Shown here piece by piece: positions 1 to 10,552 of a stretch of DNA of 64,000 bases. A program made the translations under genes and the position numbers. The stretch spans positions 1 through 64,000 of the forward strand of contig NZ_QDKO01000007.1 of assembly GCF_003094615.1 (NCBI RefSeq), written 5' to 3'. The DNA is from Caulobacter radicis. Its GTDB lineage: Bacteria; Pseudomonadota; Alphaproteobacteria; Caulobacterales; Caulobacteraceae. The notes below the pieces were generated by a model. The model was not told where the DNA came from, did no database searches, and saw only the letters and a list, made by a program, of their open reading frames with translations. Positions within the stretch are counted from its first letter, which is position 1. Every line of letters starts with the position of its first letter.

Positions 1-234
1 GCGCATGCCGGCGATGCCGGTGACCACGGTCAGGAAGATCACCGGGGCGATGACCATCTTCACCAGCTTGATGAAGGCGTCGCCCAGCGGCTTCAGGTCG
101 GCCCCGAACTTAGGCCAGAAGTGGCCGATCAGGGCCCCCGCCACGATGGCGACCAGCACCTGCACATAGAGGTGCGTGTACCACGGCCCCTGGCGAGGCG
201 GCGCGCCTCCGGCGGCGTTCGTCTGCGGGATCAT
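1..234 (-). CDS. dctA: C4-dicarboxylate:cation symporter, DctA family (N-terminal part, cut by window edge)
   Basis: Only the first 78 codons are present; the rest lies beyond base 1. The protein begins [10 protein letters not shown], followed by a short polar stretch and then the first membrane segment ([19 protein letters not shown]). Next comes the family-typical stretch [20 protein letters not shown], which is diagnostic of the DAACS/DctA family of Na+ or H+ coupled dicarboxylate transporters that take up succinate, fumarate and malate across the inner membrane. The start at base 234 is supported by a GGGGAGG ribosome site six bases upstream. Substrate is inferred from family only; the glutamate/aspartate transporter GltP is the main alternative because the substrate-binding C-terminal half is not visible. 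Confidence 0.85.
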   Translation of the reverse strand, partial: MIPQTNAAGGAPPRQGPWYTHLYVQVLVAIVAGALIGHFWPKFGADLKPLGDAFIKLVKMVIAPVIFLTVVTGIAGMR

Positions 235-345
235 CGATGGCCTCCCCGGCCGTCGTCGCCGATCCCGACGCCGCTGCGGCCACGCTCTAGATGTCGCCGC
301 CCAGCGAGGCGGGGCAAGCGTTTTCGGGCGTGGCCGGAGGAGGGC

Positions 346-771
346 CTACGACTTGGGCTTCTTGGACTTCACGCTGGGCCAGGCGGCGGCGTATTCCTCG
401 GGCGACAGCTTGCGCATCGCCGAAACGCGATAGCTGCGCGAGGACCCCGTGACCTCGGGCACGATCACCGAGGCGTCGAGCGGCGAGCAGATCCACGAGC
501 CGCCGCGCGACTTGATGCCGATGCGGTTGGCGACCTCCAGGTCGAAGGGCGTGTTCAGCAGGGTCAGCTGGAAGGCTTCCTTGCGGCCGAGATCGACATT
601 GAGCGTGCGGTCGTCGACGACCTGGTAGCCGCGAATCTGGTCGGCGAAGAAGCAGCGGTCGGCCGTGCTGGACTTGGCCTTGCCGGCCGGAGCCGGGGTT
701 TGCGCCAGGGCCGGCGCGGCGAGGCCGGCGGCCAGGCCGAGCGCGCAGGCGAGAAAGACGGAGCGTTGCAT
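346..771 (-). CDS. Small secreted protein, DUF6491-like
   Basis: 141 residues. A clear signal peptide (residues 1 to about 23, cleavage near ALA-QTP) predicts export to the periplasm. The mature part has two cysteines (RCFFADQIRGYQ and SWICSPL) that could form a disulfide, and it ends in a basic tail (KSKKPKS). The RGYQVVDDRTLNVD region resembles DUF6491-type proteins found in Caulobacterales and Sphingomonadales; function is unknown. The start is supported by AGGAGG eight bases upstream of the ATG. It stands alone between the transporter and the downstream end of the large kinase gene, on the same strand as both. Confidence 0.6.
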   Translation of the reverse strand: MQRSVFLACALGLAAGLAAPALAQTPAPAGKAKSSTADRCFFADQIRGYQVVDDRTLNVDLGRKEAFQLTLLNTPFDLEVANRIGIKSRGGSWICSPLDASVIVPEVTGSSRSYRVSAMRKLSPEEYAAAWPSVKSKKPKS

Positions 772-858
772 GTCGAAGGCCTCCTGATCGGACCAGCCTC
801 TACTATAGCGCGACAGGGTCTGCGCAGTATTTCCGTTTGTAGGCCGATTGCGGCGAAA

Positions 859-4017
<3,159 letters not shown>

Positions 4018-4123
4018 GTTCGGGACGCCGCTATCTCAGGTCGATAAGCTGACCCGATACGCCTTCACATCTACTGAACGCTGGTATCCGCGCGCTGCGG
4101 CCTATTGAAGCAGAGGGCGGCGC

Positions 4124-4163
4124 ACAAACGAAAACGCGCCTCTCCGCGAGGGATGAGGCGCGT
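4124..4163 (-). terminator. Rho-independent terminator after the PraR-like gene
   Basis: On the minus strand the 9-bp inverted repeat ACGCGCCTC / GAGGCGCGT (4155-4163 and 4134-4142) with a 12-base loop is followed directly by TTTTCGTTTG (4134 down to 4124). It lies 30 bases downstream of the minus-strand regulator gene that ends at 4193, the right place and polarity for an intrinsic terminator. Confidence 0.75.
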
Positions 4164-4192
4164 GATCGGAAGATCGAAATGAGGAGAGGGCC

Positions 4193-4600
4193 TCAGGCCG
4201 GTTCGTCGTCGACCATCGCCTTGACCAGGTCGACCACGCGGCGGCGCAGGCGACGGTCGTTGAGGCGGGGGAAGAGGTCGGCCAACTCCAGGCCCTCGGG
4301 CGTGGCCACGAACTGGGTCATGCGCTGGGCGACGCCGTCGTCCTCGCCGTTGTCGGTCTCTTCCAGGCCGTCGAAGAAGTAGGACACCGGCGACTGCAGC
4401 AGGCGGGCGGCGTCGTACAGCTTGCTGGCGCTGATGCGATTGGCGCCGCGCTCGTACTTCTGGATCTGCTGGAAGGTGATGCCCAGGGCGTCGGCGAGCT
4501 GCGTCTGGCTCAAGCCGAGAACCTTGCGCCGAATCCGCATGCGGGCGCCGACATAGATGTCGACGGGGTGAGCGACTTCGGCGGTGGGCTTCTGGGTCAT
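4193..4600 (-). CDS. XRE-family transcriptional regulator, PraR/PhrR-like
   Basis: 135 residues. The helix-turn-helix lies at about 17-70 (RMRIRRKVLGLSQTQLADAL, then GITFQQIQKYERGANRIS), followed by LLQSPVSYFFDGL, the arrangement of rhizobial PraR/PhrR regulators. These act as cytoplasmic DNA-binding repressors in stress and surface-attachment control. The C-terminal part is acidic then basic (NDRRLRRRVVDLVKAMVDDEPA). The frame stays open 56 codons upstream, but the start at 4600 is preferred because homology begins there and a CGAGGA ribosome site precedes it. The upstream region (4601-4809) is shared with the divergent thiO gene and holds a 5-bp inverted repeat, CGGTC-N7-GACCG (4659-4675), a possible autoregulatory site. 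Confidence 0.85.
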   Translation of the reverse strand: MTQKPTAEVAHPVDIYVGARMRIRRKVLGLSQTQLADALGITFQQIQKYERGANRISASKLYDAARLLQSPVSYFFDGLEETDNGEDDGVAQRMTQFVATPEGLELADLFPRLNDRRLRRRVVDLVKAMVDDEPA

Positions 4601-4809
4601 GGTGTTCTCGTCCTCGGCTCCGGTCGGACCGTAGCGGTGCACGTGGCGCGGTTGTTTACGGTCGAGAATAGACCGCTGATCGTATTCCGTCACCTCGCCT
4701 CGACGTCGCATGTCGCTAACACGACACAAATGCCGCACCCTTGCGTCGGTCCGCCGACAGAAAGGCATTCGGACTTGACCTTTCGGCCGCCGGGCGGTGT
4801 CTGCCGCCC

Positions 4810-5823
4810 ATGATTTTGCAGTCAGGCGCGCGCGTCGCGATCGCCGGAGCCGGCGCTTTCGGCTCGGCGACGGCGCTGATTCTCTCGCGACTCGGGTTCG
4901 CGGTGACGGTATTCGACCCCGCGCCGCCCGGAGAAAACGCCTCGGGCGTGGCCGCCGGCATGCTGGCGCCGGTGGCCGAGGCGGTGTTCGACAAGGTCTC
5001 GCGTGGTCACCTGCCGGTGTTGCGGCGAGCGCGCGAGCGCTGGACAGCCTTTGCCCAGGACCTTGGAATCGCGCTCGATCGCGAGGGCCTGGCCATCGAG
5101 GGCGACGCGGGCTTCCTGGCCGAGGTCGAGGCGGCGCTGGTCGAGGCCGGAGCGCGGTTCGAACGCACGCCGCGCGGCCTGTTCAGCGACGAGGACTGGC
5201 GGCTCGACGCGCGCCAGGCGCTGGCGACCCTGCGCGAGGCCGCGATCGTGGCCGGCGCGACGTTCGACGCGCGTGGCGTGGTCGGCTTCTCCGAAGGGCG
5301 CGCGCCCCTGGACGACGGCGAGGTTCTGGCCTTCGACGCCCTGGTGGTGGCCACGGGCGGCGGCGGCCGGGGGCTGGCGCCGGAACTCGCGACGCTGACG
5401 CCGATCAAGGGCCAGATCCTGCGCCTGGGGACACCCCTGGCCGGCGGCCCGGTGCTGCGGGGCAAGGGCGTCTACATCGCGCCGGGCCCTAGGCCCGCGG
5501 TGGGCGCGACCATGGAGGCGGGGCGCGACGATCGAGAGCCTGATCCGGCCGTGGTCGAGCCGCTGCGGATCGCCGCCGAGGTGCTTCGCCCCGAACTGGC
5601 GGGCGCGCGGGCGGTGATCGAGGTCGGCGTGCGGGCTTCCACCTCCGACGGCCTGCCGCTGGTGGGGAAGAGCCGGGTTCCCGGGGTGATCCTGGCGGCC
5701 GGCGCTCGTCGCAACGGCTGGCTGCTCGCTCCGCTTGTGGCCGACATGGTCGCGGCGTATCTGACGGACGCCGATCCCGGAGAGGATGCGGCCGCCTTCG
5801 ATCCACGGCGTTTCGAGGGCTAG
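4810..5823 (+). CDS. thiO: Glycine oxidase ThiO, FAD-dependent
   Basis: 337 residues. The N-terminal FAD-binding motif VAIAGAGAFGSATALILSR starts ten residues in, followed by VTVFDP and ASGVAAGMLAPVAE, which is characteristic of ThiO within the DAO family. The C-terminal GVRASTSDGLPLVGKS and GARRNGWLLAPLVADMVA complete the FAD/substrate fold. ThiO oxidises glycine to iminoglycine (dehydroglycine) for the thiazole half of thiamine. No thiC/thiG/thiS genes are nearby, so it is separated from its pathway. The ATG at 4810 was chosen over an upstream TTG at 4741 because the FAD motif then lies at the usual distance from the start. Another small-amine oxidase of the DAO family is possible. Confidence 0.8.
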   Translation: MILQSGARVAIAGAGAFGSATALILSRLGFAVTVFDPAPPGENASGVAAGMLAPVAEAVFDKVSRGHLPVLRRARERWTAFAQDLGIALDREGLAIEGDAGFLAEVEAALVEAGARFERTPRGLFSDEDWRLDARQALATLREAAIVAGATFDARGVVGFSEGRAPLDDGEVLAFDALVVATGGGGRGLAPELATLTPIKGQILRLGTPLAGGPVLRGKGVYIAPGPRPAVGATMEAGRDDREPDPAVVEPLRIAAEVLRPELAGARAVIEVGVRASTSDGLPLVGKSRVPGVILAAGARRNGWLLAPLVADMVAAYLTDADPGEDAAAFDPRRFEG

Positions 5824-5856
5824 ATAAAGAACGACGAAGCGCAGGGAAGGGACGAC

Positions 5857-7020
5857 ATGGCCGGTTTCTGGCTGACCGACGAGCAGGAAGCGATCCGTGA
5901 AGGCGTGGCCAAGGTGTGCGCCGCCTTCGACGACGAATACTGGCGGCGGACCGACGAGACCGGAAACTTCCCCGAGGAATTCGTCGCCGCCATAGCCGAG
6001 GGCGGCTGGCTTGGCGTGGCCATGCCCGAAAGCGTCGGTGGGGCCGGTCTTGGCCTGACCGAGGCGGCCGTGATGATGCAGACCGTGGCCCAGTCGGGCG
6101 CGGGCTTTTCCGGGGCCAGCGCCATTCACCTCAACATCTTCGGCCCGATGCCGCTGGTGAAGTTCGGCACCGACGAGCAGCGCGAGCGTCTGCTGCCGCG
6201 GATCATCTCGGGCGAGGACAAGATGTGCTTCGCCGTCACCGAGCCCAATTCGGGGCTCGACACCTCGAGCCTGGAGACCAAGGCCGAGAAGGTCGACGGC
6301 GGCTATCGCCTGAACGGCCGCAAGATCTGGACGACCGGCGCCCAGCGGGCCAACAAGATCCTGATCATCGCCCGCACGACGCCCAAGGACCAGTGCGCCA
6401 AGCCCACCGGGGGCCTGAGCCTGTTCTACACCGACCGCGCGCAGATCGAGGCCAAGCCGATCCCGAAGATGGGTCGCAAGGCCGTCGAGTGTAACATGCT
6501 CTTCATCGAGGACCTGTTCGTGCCCCAGGAGGATCTGGTGGGCGAGGAGGGCAAGGGCTTCCAGTATCTGCTGCACGGCCTCAACCCCGAGCGGGTGCTG
6601 TTCGCCGTCGAGGCCATCGGCCTGGGCCGCGCGGCGCTGGCCAAGGCTTCGACCTACGCCAAAGAGCGCGTGGTGTTCGGCCGCCCGATCGGCCAGAACC
6701 AGGGCGTGGCCCATCCGCTGGCCAGGTCGTGGGCGGAGCTGGAGGCGGCCAACCTGATGGCCTTCAAGGCCGCCGCCCTCTACGACGCCGGCAAGGATTG
6801 CGGGGCCGAGGCCAACGCCGCCAAGTACCTGGGCGCTGAAGCCGGCTTCTCGGCCTGCGAGGCGTCGGTGCTGGCCCACGGCGGCATGGGCTACGCCAAG
6901 GAATACGACGTCGAGCGCTATTTCCGCGAGGCGATGATCGCCCGCATCGCGCCGGTCAGCCGCGAGATGATCCTCAACTTCATCGCCGAGCGCGTGCTGG
7001 GCCTGCCCAAGAGCTACTAG
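5857..7020 (+). CDS. Acyl-CoA dehydrogenase with IVD-type catalytic glutamate
   Basis: 387 residues, the normal length for an acyl-CoA dehydrogenase. FAD-binding signatures are FAVTEPNSGLDTS (125-137) and IWTTGAQRANKI (157-168); the C-terminal helices carry LAHGGMGYAKEYDVERYFRE. At the usual MCAD catalytic position (YEGTS) this protein reads IAPVS, so that glutamate is missing. A glutamate is instead present on helix G (GLNPERV, Glu245), where isovaleryl-CoA and long-chain dehydrogenases keep their base. It would oxidise an acyl-CoA at alpha-beta, passing electrons to ETF. A good GGAAGGGA ribosome site lies 33 bases after thiO, so the two may share a transcript. Substrate cannot be told from sequence. 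Confidence 0.9.
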   Translation: MAGFWLTDEQEAIREGVAKVCAAFDDEYWRRTDETGNFPEEFVAAIAEGGWLGVAMPESVGGAGLGLTEAAVMMQTVAQSGAGFSGASAIHLNIFGPMPLVKFGTDEQRERLLPRIISGEDKMCFAVTEPNSGLDTSSLETKAEKVDGGYRLNGRKIWTTGAQRANKILIIARTTPKDQCAKPTGGLSLFYTDRAQIEAKPIPKMGRKAVECNMLFIEDLFVPQEDLVGEEGKGFQYLLHGLNPERVLFAVEAIGLGRAALAKASTYAKERVVFGRPIGQNQGVAHPLARSWAELEAANLMAFKAAALYDAGKDCGAEANAAKYLGAEAGFSACEASVLAHGGMGYAKEYDVERYFREAMIARIAPVSREMILNFIAERVLGLPKSY

Positions 7021-7024
7021 AACC

Positions 7025-7065
7025 CCGACGCCCGCCCCCAAGGATACGCAGGGAGCGGGCGTCGG
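7025..7065. terminator. Long-stem hairpin between convergent genes
   Basis: A perfect 11-bp inverted repeat CCGACGCCCGC / GCGGGCGTCGG (7025-7035 and 7055-7065) with a 19-base loop lies just after the acyl-CoA dehydrogenase stop and before the tonB stop on the other strand. There is no T run on either side, so it may be an attenuating structure or a rho-assisted end rather than a classic terminator. Confidence 0.5.
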
Positions 7066-7073
7066 CGGCTGGG

Positions 7074-7805
7074 TCAGTCGGCGGCGCTGAAGCGGATGGG
7101 GATCCTCACCTGCGCGCCGTCGACCGCCTGGCCGTTCTCGAGTTGCGGCTTCATCTTGAAGAACCGCGACAATTTCAGAGCCGCATTGCCGAAGCCTTCG
7201 CTGGCCGGGCTTTCGGCGATCACCATGCAGTTCTCCACCGTGCCCTTGGCGGTGACCGCGCAGTTCAGCGTCGCCCCGCCCGAGACCCCGCGCCGCTGGG
7301 CGCTTTCGGGGTAGTAGCGCGACATGTCGTCGGCGCTGGGCATCCGCAGCCAGGTCGCCCGGGTGATGACCCGGGGCGCGGGGGCGGTCGACGGCGGCGC
7401 GGGCGGCGCCGGGGGATCGGCCGTGAAGTTGGGCGGCGCGGCGATGGTCGGAGGGCCTGGATCCTTGGGGATGGGCACTGGCAGCGGTTCGGGCGTCTGG
7501 AACGGCGTCGGCAGCGGCGGATGCACCGGGATCGGGTTCGAGGCCCTGGGCGGCGTCGGCAGGGGCTTTTCGGGGGGCGGGGGAGGCGGCGGATCGGGAA
7601 TGAACGGCAGCAGCTTGAAGCCGTCATCCTCCTGGATCACCGGCGGCGGCGCCACGTACTTCTGCACCGCGATGTAGGCGAACAGGGCCACGTGCGCCGC
7701 GCCGGAAACCGCCAGGGCGATGACCAGGCCCTTGGAGAGCTTGCGCTTCTCGTCGCGGTCCAGGCCGGCGATGCGAGGGTTGAAGTCGGCGGGTTGGGCG
7801 ATCAT
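7074..7805 (-). CDS. tonB: TonB-type energy transducer
   Basis: 243 residues with the three-part TonB design: a short cytoplasmic N terminus, one membrane anchor (about 26-48, [20 protein letters not shown]) with the conserved membrane histidine, a very proline-rich periplasmic spacer (about 52-145, including [17 protein letters not shown]), and a C-terminal TonB domain ([19 protein letters not shown] and a final VRIPIRFS strand). It would couple the ExbB-ExbD proton motor to outer-membrane receptors such as the one at 48409-50697. No exbBD genes are next to it. GGAGG lies five bases before the ATG. A pair of 17-bp direct repeats lies upstream (7860-7898). Confidence 0.88.
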   Translation of the reverse strand: MIAQPADFNPRIAGLDRDEKRKLSKGLVIALAVSGAAHVALFAYIAVQKYVAPPPVIQEDDGFKLLPFIPDPPPPPPPEKPLPTPPRASNPIPVHPPLPTPFQTPEPLPVPIPKDPGPPTIAAPPNFTADPPAPPAPPSTAPAPRVITRATWLRMPSADDMSRYYPESAQRRGVSGGATLNCAVTAKGTVENCMVIAESPASEGFGNAALKLSRFFKMKPQLENGQAVDGAQVRIPIRFSAAD

Positions 7806-7859
7806 GGCGACCTCCGTGAAGCGGCGTCGATCGGTGTCGACGTCTTCACGCTGTCACGG

Positions 7860-7898
7860 AAAATGACGCTCGTAAACAGATAAAATGACGCACGTAAA
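7860..7898 (-). promoter_or_regulatory. Two 17-bp direct repeats upstream of tonB (candidate operator)
   Basis: AAAATGACGCTCGTAAA (7860-7876) and AAAATGACGCACGTAAA (7882-7898) differ at one base and are spaced 22 bp start to start, about two helical turns, so both copies face the same side of the DNA. They sit 55-93 bases before the tonB start codon in otherwise non-coding DNA. This suggests a dimeric regulator site; the protein is unknown and the sequence does not look like a classic Fur box. Confidence 0.5.
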
Positions 7899-7900
7899 AT

Positions 7901-8656
7901 CTATCTGGCGCGTCCGGTCTCCGGCAGCAGGTCGCCCAGGTCGCTCCAGGTCAGGACGGGATGACGACGCACCATGCGCATCAAGCCTGCAAGCCACTTC
8001 CACGCCGCCTCGTCATGGTCGAGGTGGTGGGTCAGCAGGCCGATCGGCGCGTCCCAGGTCCCGGCCTTCCGGCGGCGCGCCAGCTGGCGGCGTAGCTGCG
8101 ACGCCAGGCGAGCCTTGCCCCGGAAGCGCGGCGCCGGCTTCCAGCGCAACAGGTCCAGATGGGTGTCGACACGCGGCGGCGTGGCTTGGGGAGCGACTTC
8201 CGACCAGGCGCTCCAGCCGACATAGCGCTCGCTGGCCAGGGCGTCGGTCAGGCGGGGGTGGATCGCGTTCCAGGGCGGGGTGAACAGCTTGAGGGCGCCG
8301 GGCAGGGGGGCGAGCCTGGTCCAGCCGTCGCGTAGGGCGGCGGCGATCTCGTCGGCGGTGCGCTCGGGCGGAAACTCGAAGGCGCCGCCGCCGGCGCTGC
8401 GGTCAACGTGGTCGGCGCCGTGCTGCACCACCCGCACGCCGCGCACGGTGGCGAGGCGCTCGGCGAGACTTGCGCGGTCGCCGTCGGGAATGACCGCCAG
8501 GGTCAGCGGGGCGTCGAAGGCCAGGGCGTGGGCCAGCAGCCGTTCCAGCGCCGGGCCGGGCATGCGGGCGTCGTCGTCGCGCCACCACAGGCGGGCGCGG
8601 CGCCCGGCCGCGCGCCAGCGCGCCAGTTCGCGCGACAGCAGCAGGGCTTCAAGCAT
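7901..8656 (-). CDS. Polysaccharide deacetylase-like protein
   Basis: 251 residues. It carries a deacetylase-like metal motif set: WWRDDDARMP early in the protein, VVQHGADHVDR (HxxxH) in the middle and KLFTPPWNAIHPRL later. These resemble the NodB-type carbohydrate esterase 4 fold with atypical spacing, and no signal peptide is present, so a cytoplasmic or membrane-associated role on a sugar intermediate is likely. Its ATG overlaps the stop of the upstream glycosyltransferase by one base (TGATG), so the two are translated together and probably act on the same envelope glycan. An open frame continues upstream, but it lies inside the glycosyltransferase gene. Confidence 0.65.
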   Translation of the reverse strand: MLEALLLSRELARWRAAGRRARLWWRDDDARMPGPALERLLAHALAFDAPLTLAVIPDGDRASLAERLATVRGVRVVQHGADHVDRSAGGGAFEFPPERTADEIAAALRDGWTRLAPLPGALKLFTPPWNAIHPRLTDALASERYVGWSAWSEVAPQATPPRVDTHLDLLRWKPAPRFRGKARLASQLRRQLARRRKAGTWDAPIGLLTHHLDHDEAAWKWLAGLMRMVRRHPVLTWSDLGDLLPETGRAR

Positions 8657-9480
8657 CAGGCCAGCGGCGAGGTCGAGGCCACGGCCTCGGCGCAGACCGC
8701 TGTCGGGTCCTGGACCATCGAGGCCGTGCCGCGCACTTCCAACTGCATGCGCAGCACCGACAGCAGCGGATAGATCGCCGCCATCAGCGCGATCAGGAAG
8801 CCCCAGCCGCCTTCGCGCCAGCCCTGGCGCGAGACGTAGCACTTGTAGAAGCGCCGCACGCCGCGGAAGGCGTTGCGGCCCAGGCCCGGCCACTCGCCGG
8901 TCTCGGCCAGATCCCTGGCGCGCAGTTCGGTGTAGCGGTCTAGCCGGCGCAGCATGTCGGAGATGTTGTCGTCGACCTCGTGGCGGATCGGCGTGCGCAG
9001 CGACGGGCCCGCCTCTCCGACGAACTTCACCGACGGATGGACGCGCTGGGTTCCCCAGCTCTTGACGCCGCGTCGGAAGAGACGGGCCACCGAGGTGGTG
9101 CCGAACGAGCCGCCCCAGCCGTACTTCACCAGCCGGGGGCCGATATAGTTGTCGACCGGGATCTGCCGCCAGTCGCCCTGGCCGGACGCCACGGCGGCGC
9201 GCACCTCGGCGGCGAGCTCGGGGCCGACATATTCGTCGGCGTCGATCTCGAGGATCCAGTCGCCGGTGGCGGCAGCCGCGCCCGCCGCGCGACGGGGGCC
9301 CTCCAGCGGAAACGCGCCTTCGACCAGCATCGCGCCGTACTGCCTGGCGATCGTCGCCGAGCCGTCGGTGCAGCGGTCGAGCACGACCACCAGTTCATCG
9401 GCGAAGGCCAGGCGCGACAGGCATTCGGCCAGGCGAGCTTCTTCATTGTGTACGCAGATCAAGGCCGAGAGTCTGGCCAT
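8656..9480 (-). CDS. Family 2 glycosyltransferase, WaaE/KdtX-like
   Basis: 274 residues. The GT-A nucleotide-sugar fold is shown by ALICVHNEEARLAECL at the N terminus, VVVLDRCTDGS, and the DXD-type motif EIDADEYV. The middle region (TTSVARLFRRGVKSWGTQRVHP, then RHEVDDNISDMLRRLDRYTELRA) matches WaaE/KdtX-like transferases that add a sugar to the lipopolysaccharide core. A hydrophobic stretch near the C terminus (WGFLIALMAAIYPLLSVLR) suggests membrane attachment. It is the first gene of a two-gene unit with the deacetylase-like gene. The divergent region 9481-9676 holds a 9-bp inverted repeat close to its start. Acceptor and donor sugars are not predictable. Confidence 0.8.
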   Translation of the reverse strand: MARLSALICVHNEEARLAECLSRLAFADELVVVLDRCTDGSATIARQYGAMLVEGAFPLEGPRRAAGAAAATGDWILEIDADEYVGPELAAEVRAAVASGQGDWRQIPVDNYIGPRLVKYGWGGSFGTTSVARLFRRGVKSWGTQRVHPSVKFVGEAGPSLRTPIRHEVDDNISDMLRRLDRYTELRARDLAETGEWPGLGRNAFRGVRRFYKCYVSRQGWREGGWGFLIALMAAIYPLLSVLRMQLEVRGTASMVQDPTAVCAEAVASTSPLA

Positions 9481-9507
9481 CGTTTCCCCCGAAAGTTGGC
9501 GCGCGGT

Positions 9508-9535
9508 AACATTGTTGCGTTATCGAAACAATGTT
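9508..9535. promoter_or_regulatory. Perfect inverted repeat AACATTGTT-N10-AACAATGTT
   Basis: Two perfect 9-base arms (9508-9516 and 9527-9535), unusually A/T-rich for this genome, lie 28-55 bases upstream of the glycosyltransferase start on the minus strand. Arm spacing (centre-to-centre 19 bp) would fit a dimeric regulator on adjacent major grooves; a short RNA hairpin in the leader is the alternative. No cognate regulator can be named. Confidence 0.45.
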
Positions 9536-9631
9536 TCTCGCATAAATGGGGCAAGCTTCAGCGTGGCAGTTTGTCGCGGGCCCGGAGGGGGCGGGGCGAC
9601 TTGTCGCGGGGTGGTCCGGCGAACGCGGAAA

Positions 9632-9656
9632 CGTGGTTAAGCCGGCGTTAACCACG
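9632..9656 (+). promoter_or_regulatory. CtrA-type box TTAA-N7-TTAAC, in a perfect palindrome
   Basis: TTAA (9637-9640), seven bases GCCGGCG, then TTAAC (9648-9652) exactly match the binding consensus of the Caulobacter cell-cycle regulator CtrA. The site lies inside a perfect 9-bp inverted repeat (CGTGGTTAA / TTAACCACG), so it reads as a match on both strands. It ends 25 bases before the ATG of the SLT-domain gene. If it occupies the -35 region, transcription would begin at about the start codon, consistent with the lack of a ribosome site there (leaderless mRNA). Match to consensus is seen; binding is inferred. Confidence 0.7.
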
Positions 9657-9676
9657 CTGGTTCAGACATTCAGGCC

Positions 9677-10552
9677 ATGGCCGTCCAATCCATCCGCAAC
9701 GTCGTCGAGTCGGCGATCCAGCGCGCGTCGAACGCGACTGGTGTCGACTTCACGTTCCTGATGGGGACCGCCAAGCGCGAGAGCGGCTACAATCCGGCCG
9801 CCAAGGCGCGCACCTCCTCGGCCTCGGGCCTGTTCCAGTTCGTCGACCAGACCTGGCTGGCCACGCTGAAGAAGCACGGCGCCAAGTACGGTTACGCCCG
9901 CTATGCCGACCTGATCCAGCAGGGCTCGGACGGCAAGTACCGCGTCGCCGGCGACGAGGCCCGCAAGGCCGTTCTGGGCCTCAAGCTGGACCCGCATGCC
10001 GCCTCGCTGATGGCCGGCGAGCTGGCGTCGGACCATGCCTCCTATCTGCGCGGCCGGGTGGGGCGCAGCCCGACCTCGGGCGAGCTCTACGCCGCACACT
10101 TCCTGGGTCCGCAAGGCTCTGCCCGCCTGATCGAGGCGGCCAACCGCAATCCGGGTGCCAGCGCCGCTTCGATGTTCCCCGAAGCCGCCGCCGCCAATCG
10201 CTCGATCTTCTATCGCGACGGCCGCGCCGCCACCGTGGGCGAGGTCTACGCGAACCTGACCAAGAGCGCCGGCGGCAACGGCGGCGTCGCGACTGTCCGC
10301 GAGCGCGAGCCGCAGACCGACGAGGGTTTCCTCCAATACGCTTCGGGGCGGCGCCTCGACCGCATCGACCAGCAGAAGGCCGTCGTCGATCTCGTGCTGC
10401 GCGGGTCTCAGGGCTATGGCGGCGCCTTCAGCGGCACGCGTTCGGATGATGGCGGCGGCGTCAGCCGGGTGGCCAACAGCCTGTTCTCGGCCGAGATGCT
10501 GCGCATGCTGTCGGACGCCAATGCCGGATCGGCCGGCGGCAAGGCGCGCTAG
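9677..10552 (+). CDS. SLT-domain lytic transglycosylase-like protein without signal peptide
   Basis: 291 residues. The N-terminal half is a lysozyme-like SLT fold: FLMGTAKRESGYNPAAKA places the catalytic glutamate at 35, followed by SASGLFQFVDQTW and AAHFLGPQGSARL. Such enzymes cleave peptidoglycan, forming 1,6-anhydro-muramic ends. The protein has no visible signal peptide, which is odd for a periplasmic enzyme; export through the flagellar apparatus or an unrecognised route is possible. The C-terminal third (about 200-291) is low-complexity, Gly/Ser/Ala-rich and unassigned. The start has no ribosome site but follows a CtrA-type box. It converges on and overlaps the CoA-transferase gene by four bases. 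Confidence 0.8.
   Translation: MAVQSIRNVVESAIQRASNATGVDFTFLMGTAKRESGYNPAAKARTSSASGLFQFVDQTWLATLKKHGAKYGYARYADLIQQGSDGKYRVAGDEARKAVLGLKLDPHAASLMAGELASDHASYLRGRVGRSPTSGELYAAHFLGPQGSARLIEAANRNPGASAASMFPEAAAANRSIFYRDGRAATVGEVYANLTKSAGGNGGVATVREREPQTDEGFLQYASGRRLDRIDQQKAVVDLVLRGSQGYGGAFSGTRSDDGGGVSRVANSLFSAEMLRMLSDANAGSAGGKAR

Noticed and set aside
4822..7041. A 739-codon antisense frame over thiO and the acyl-CoA dehydrogenase
   Set aside because: It spans two well-supported genes and the gap between them, with no ribosome site or homology signal.
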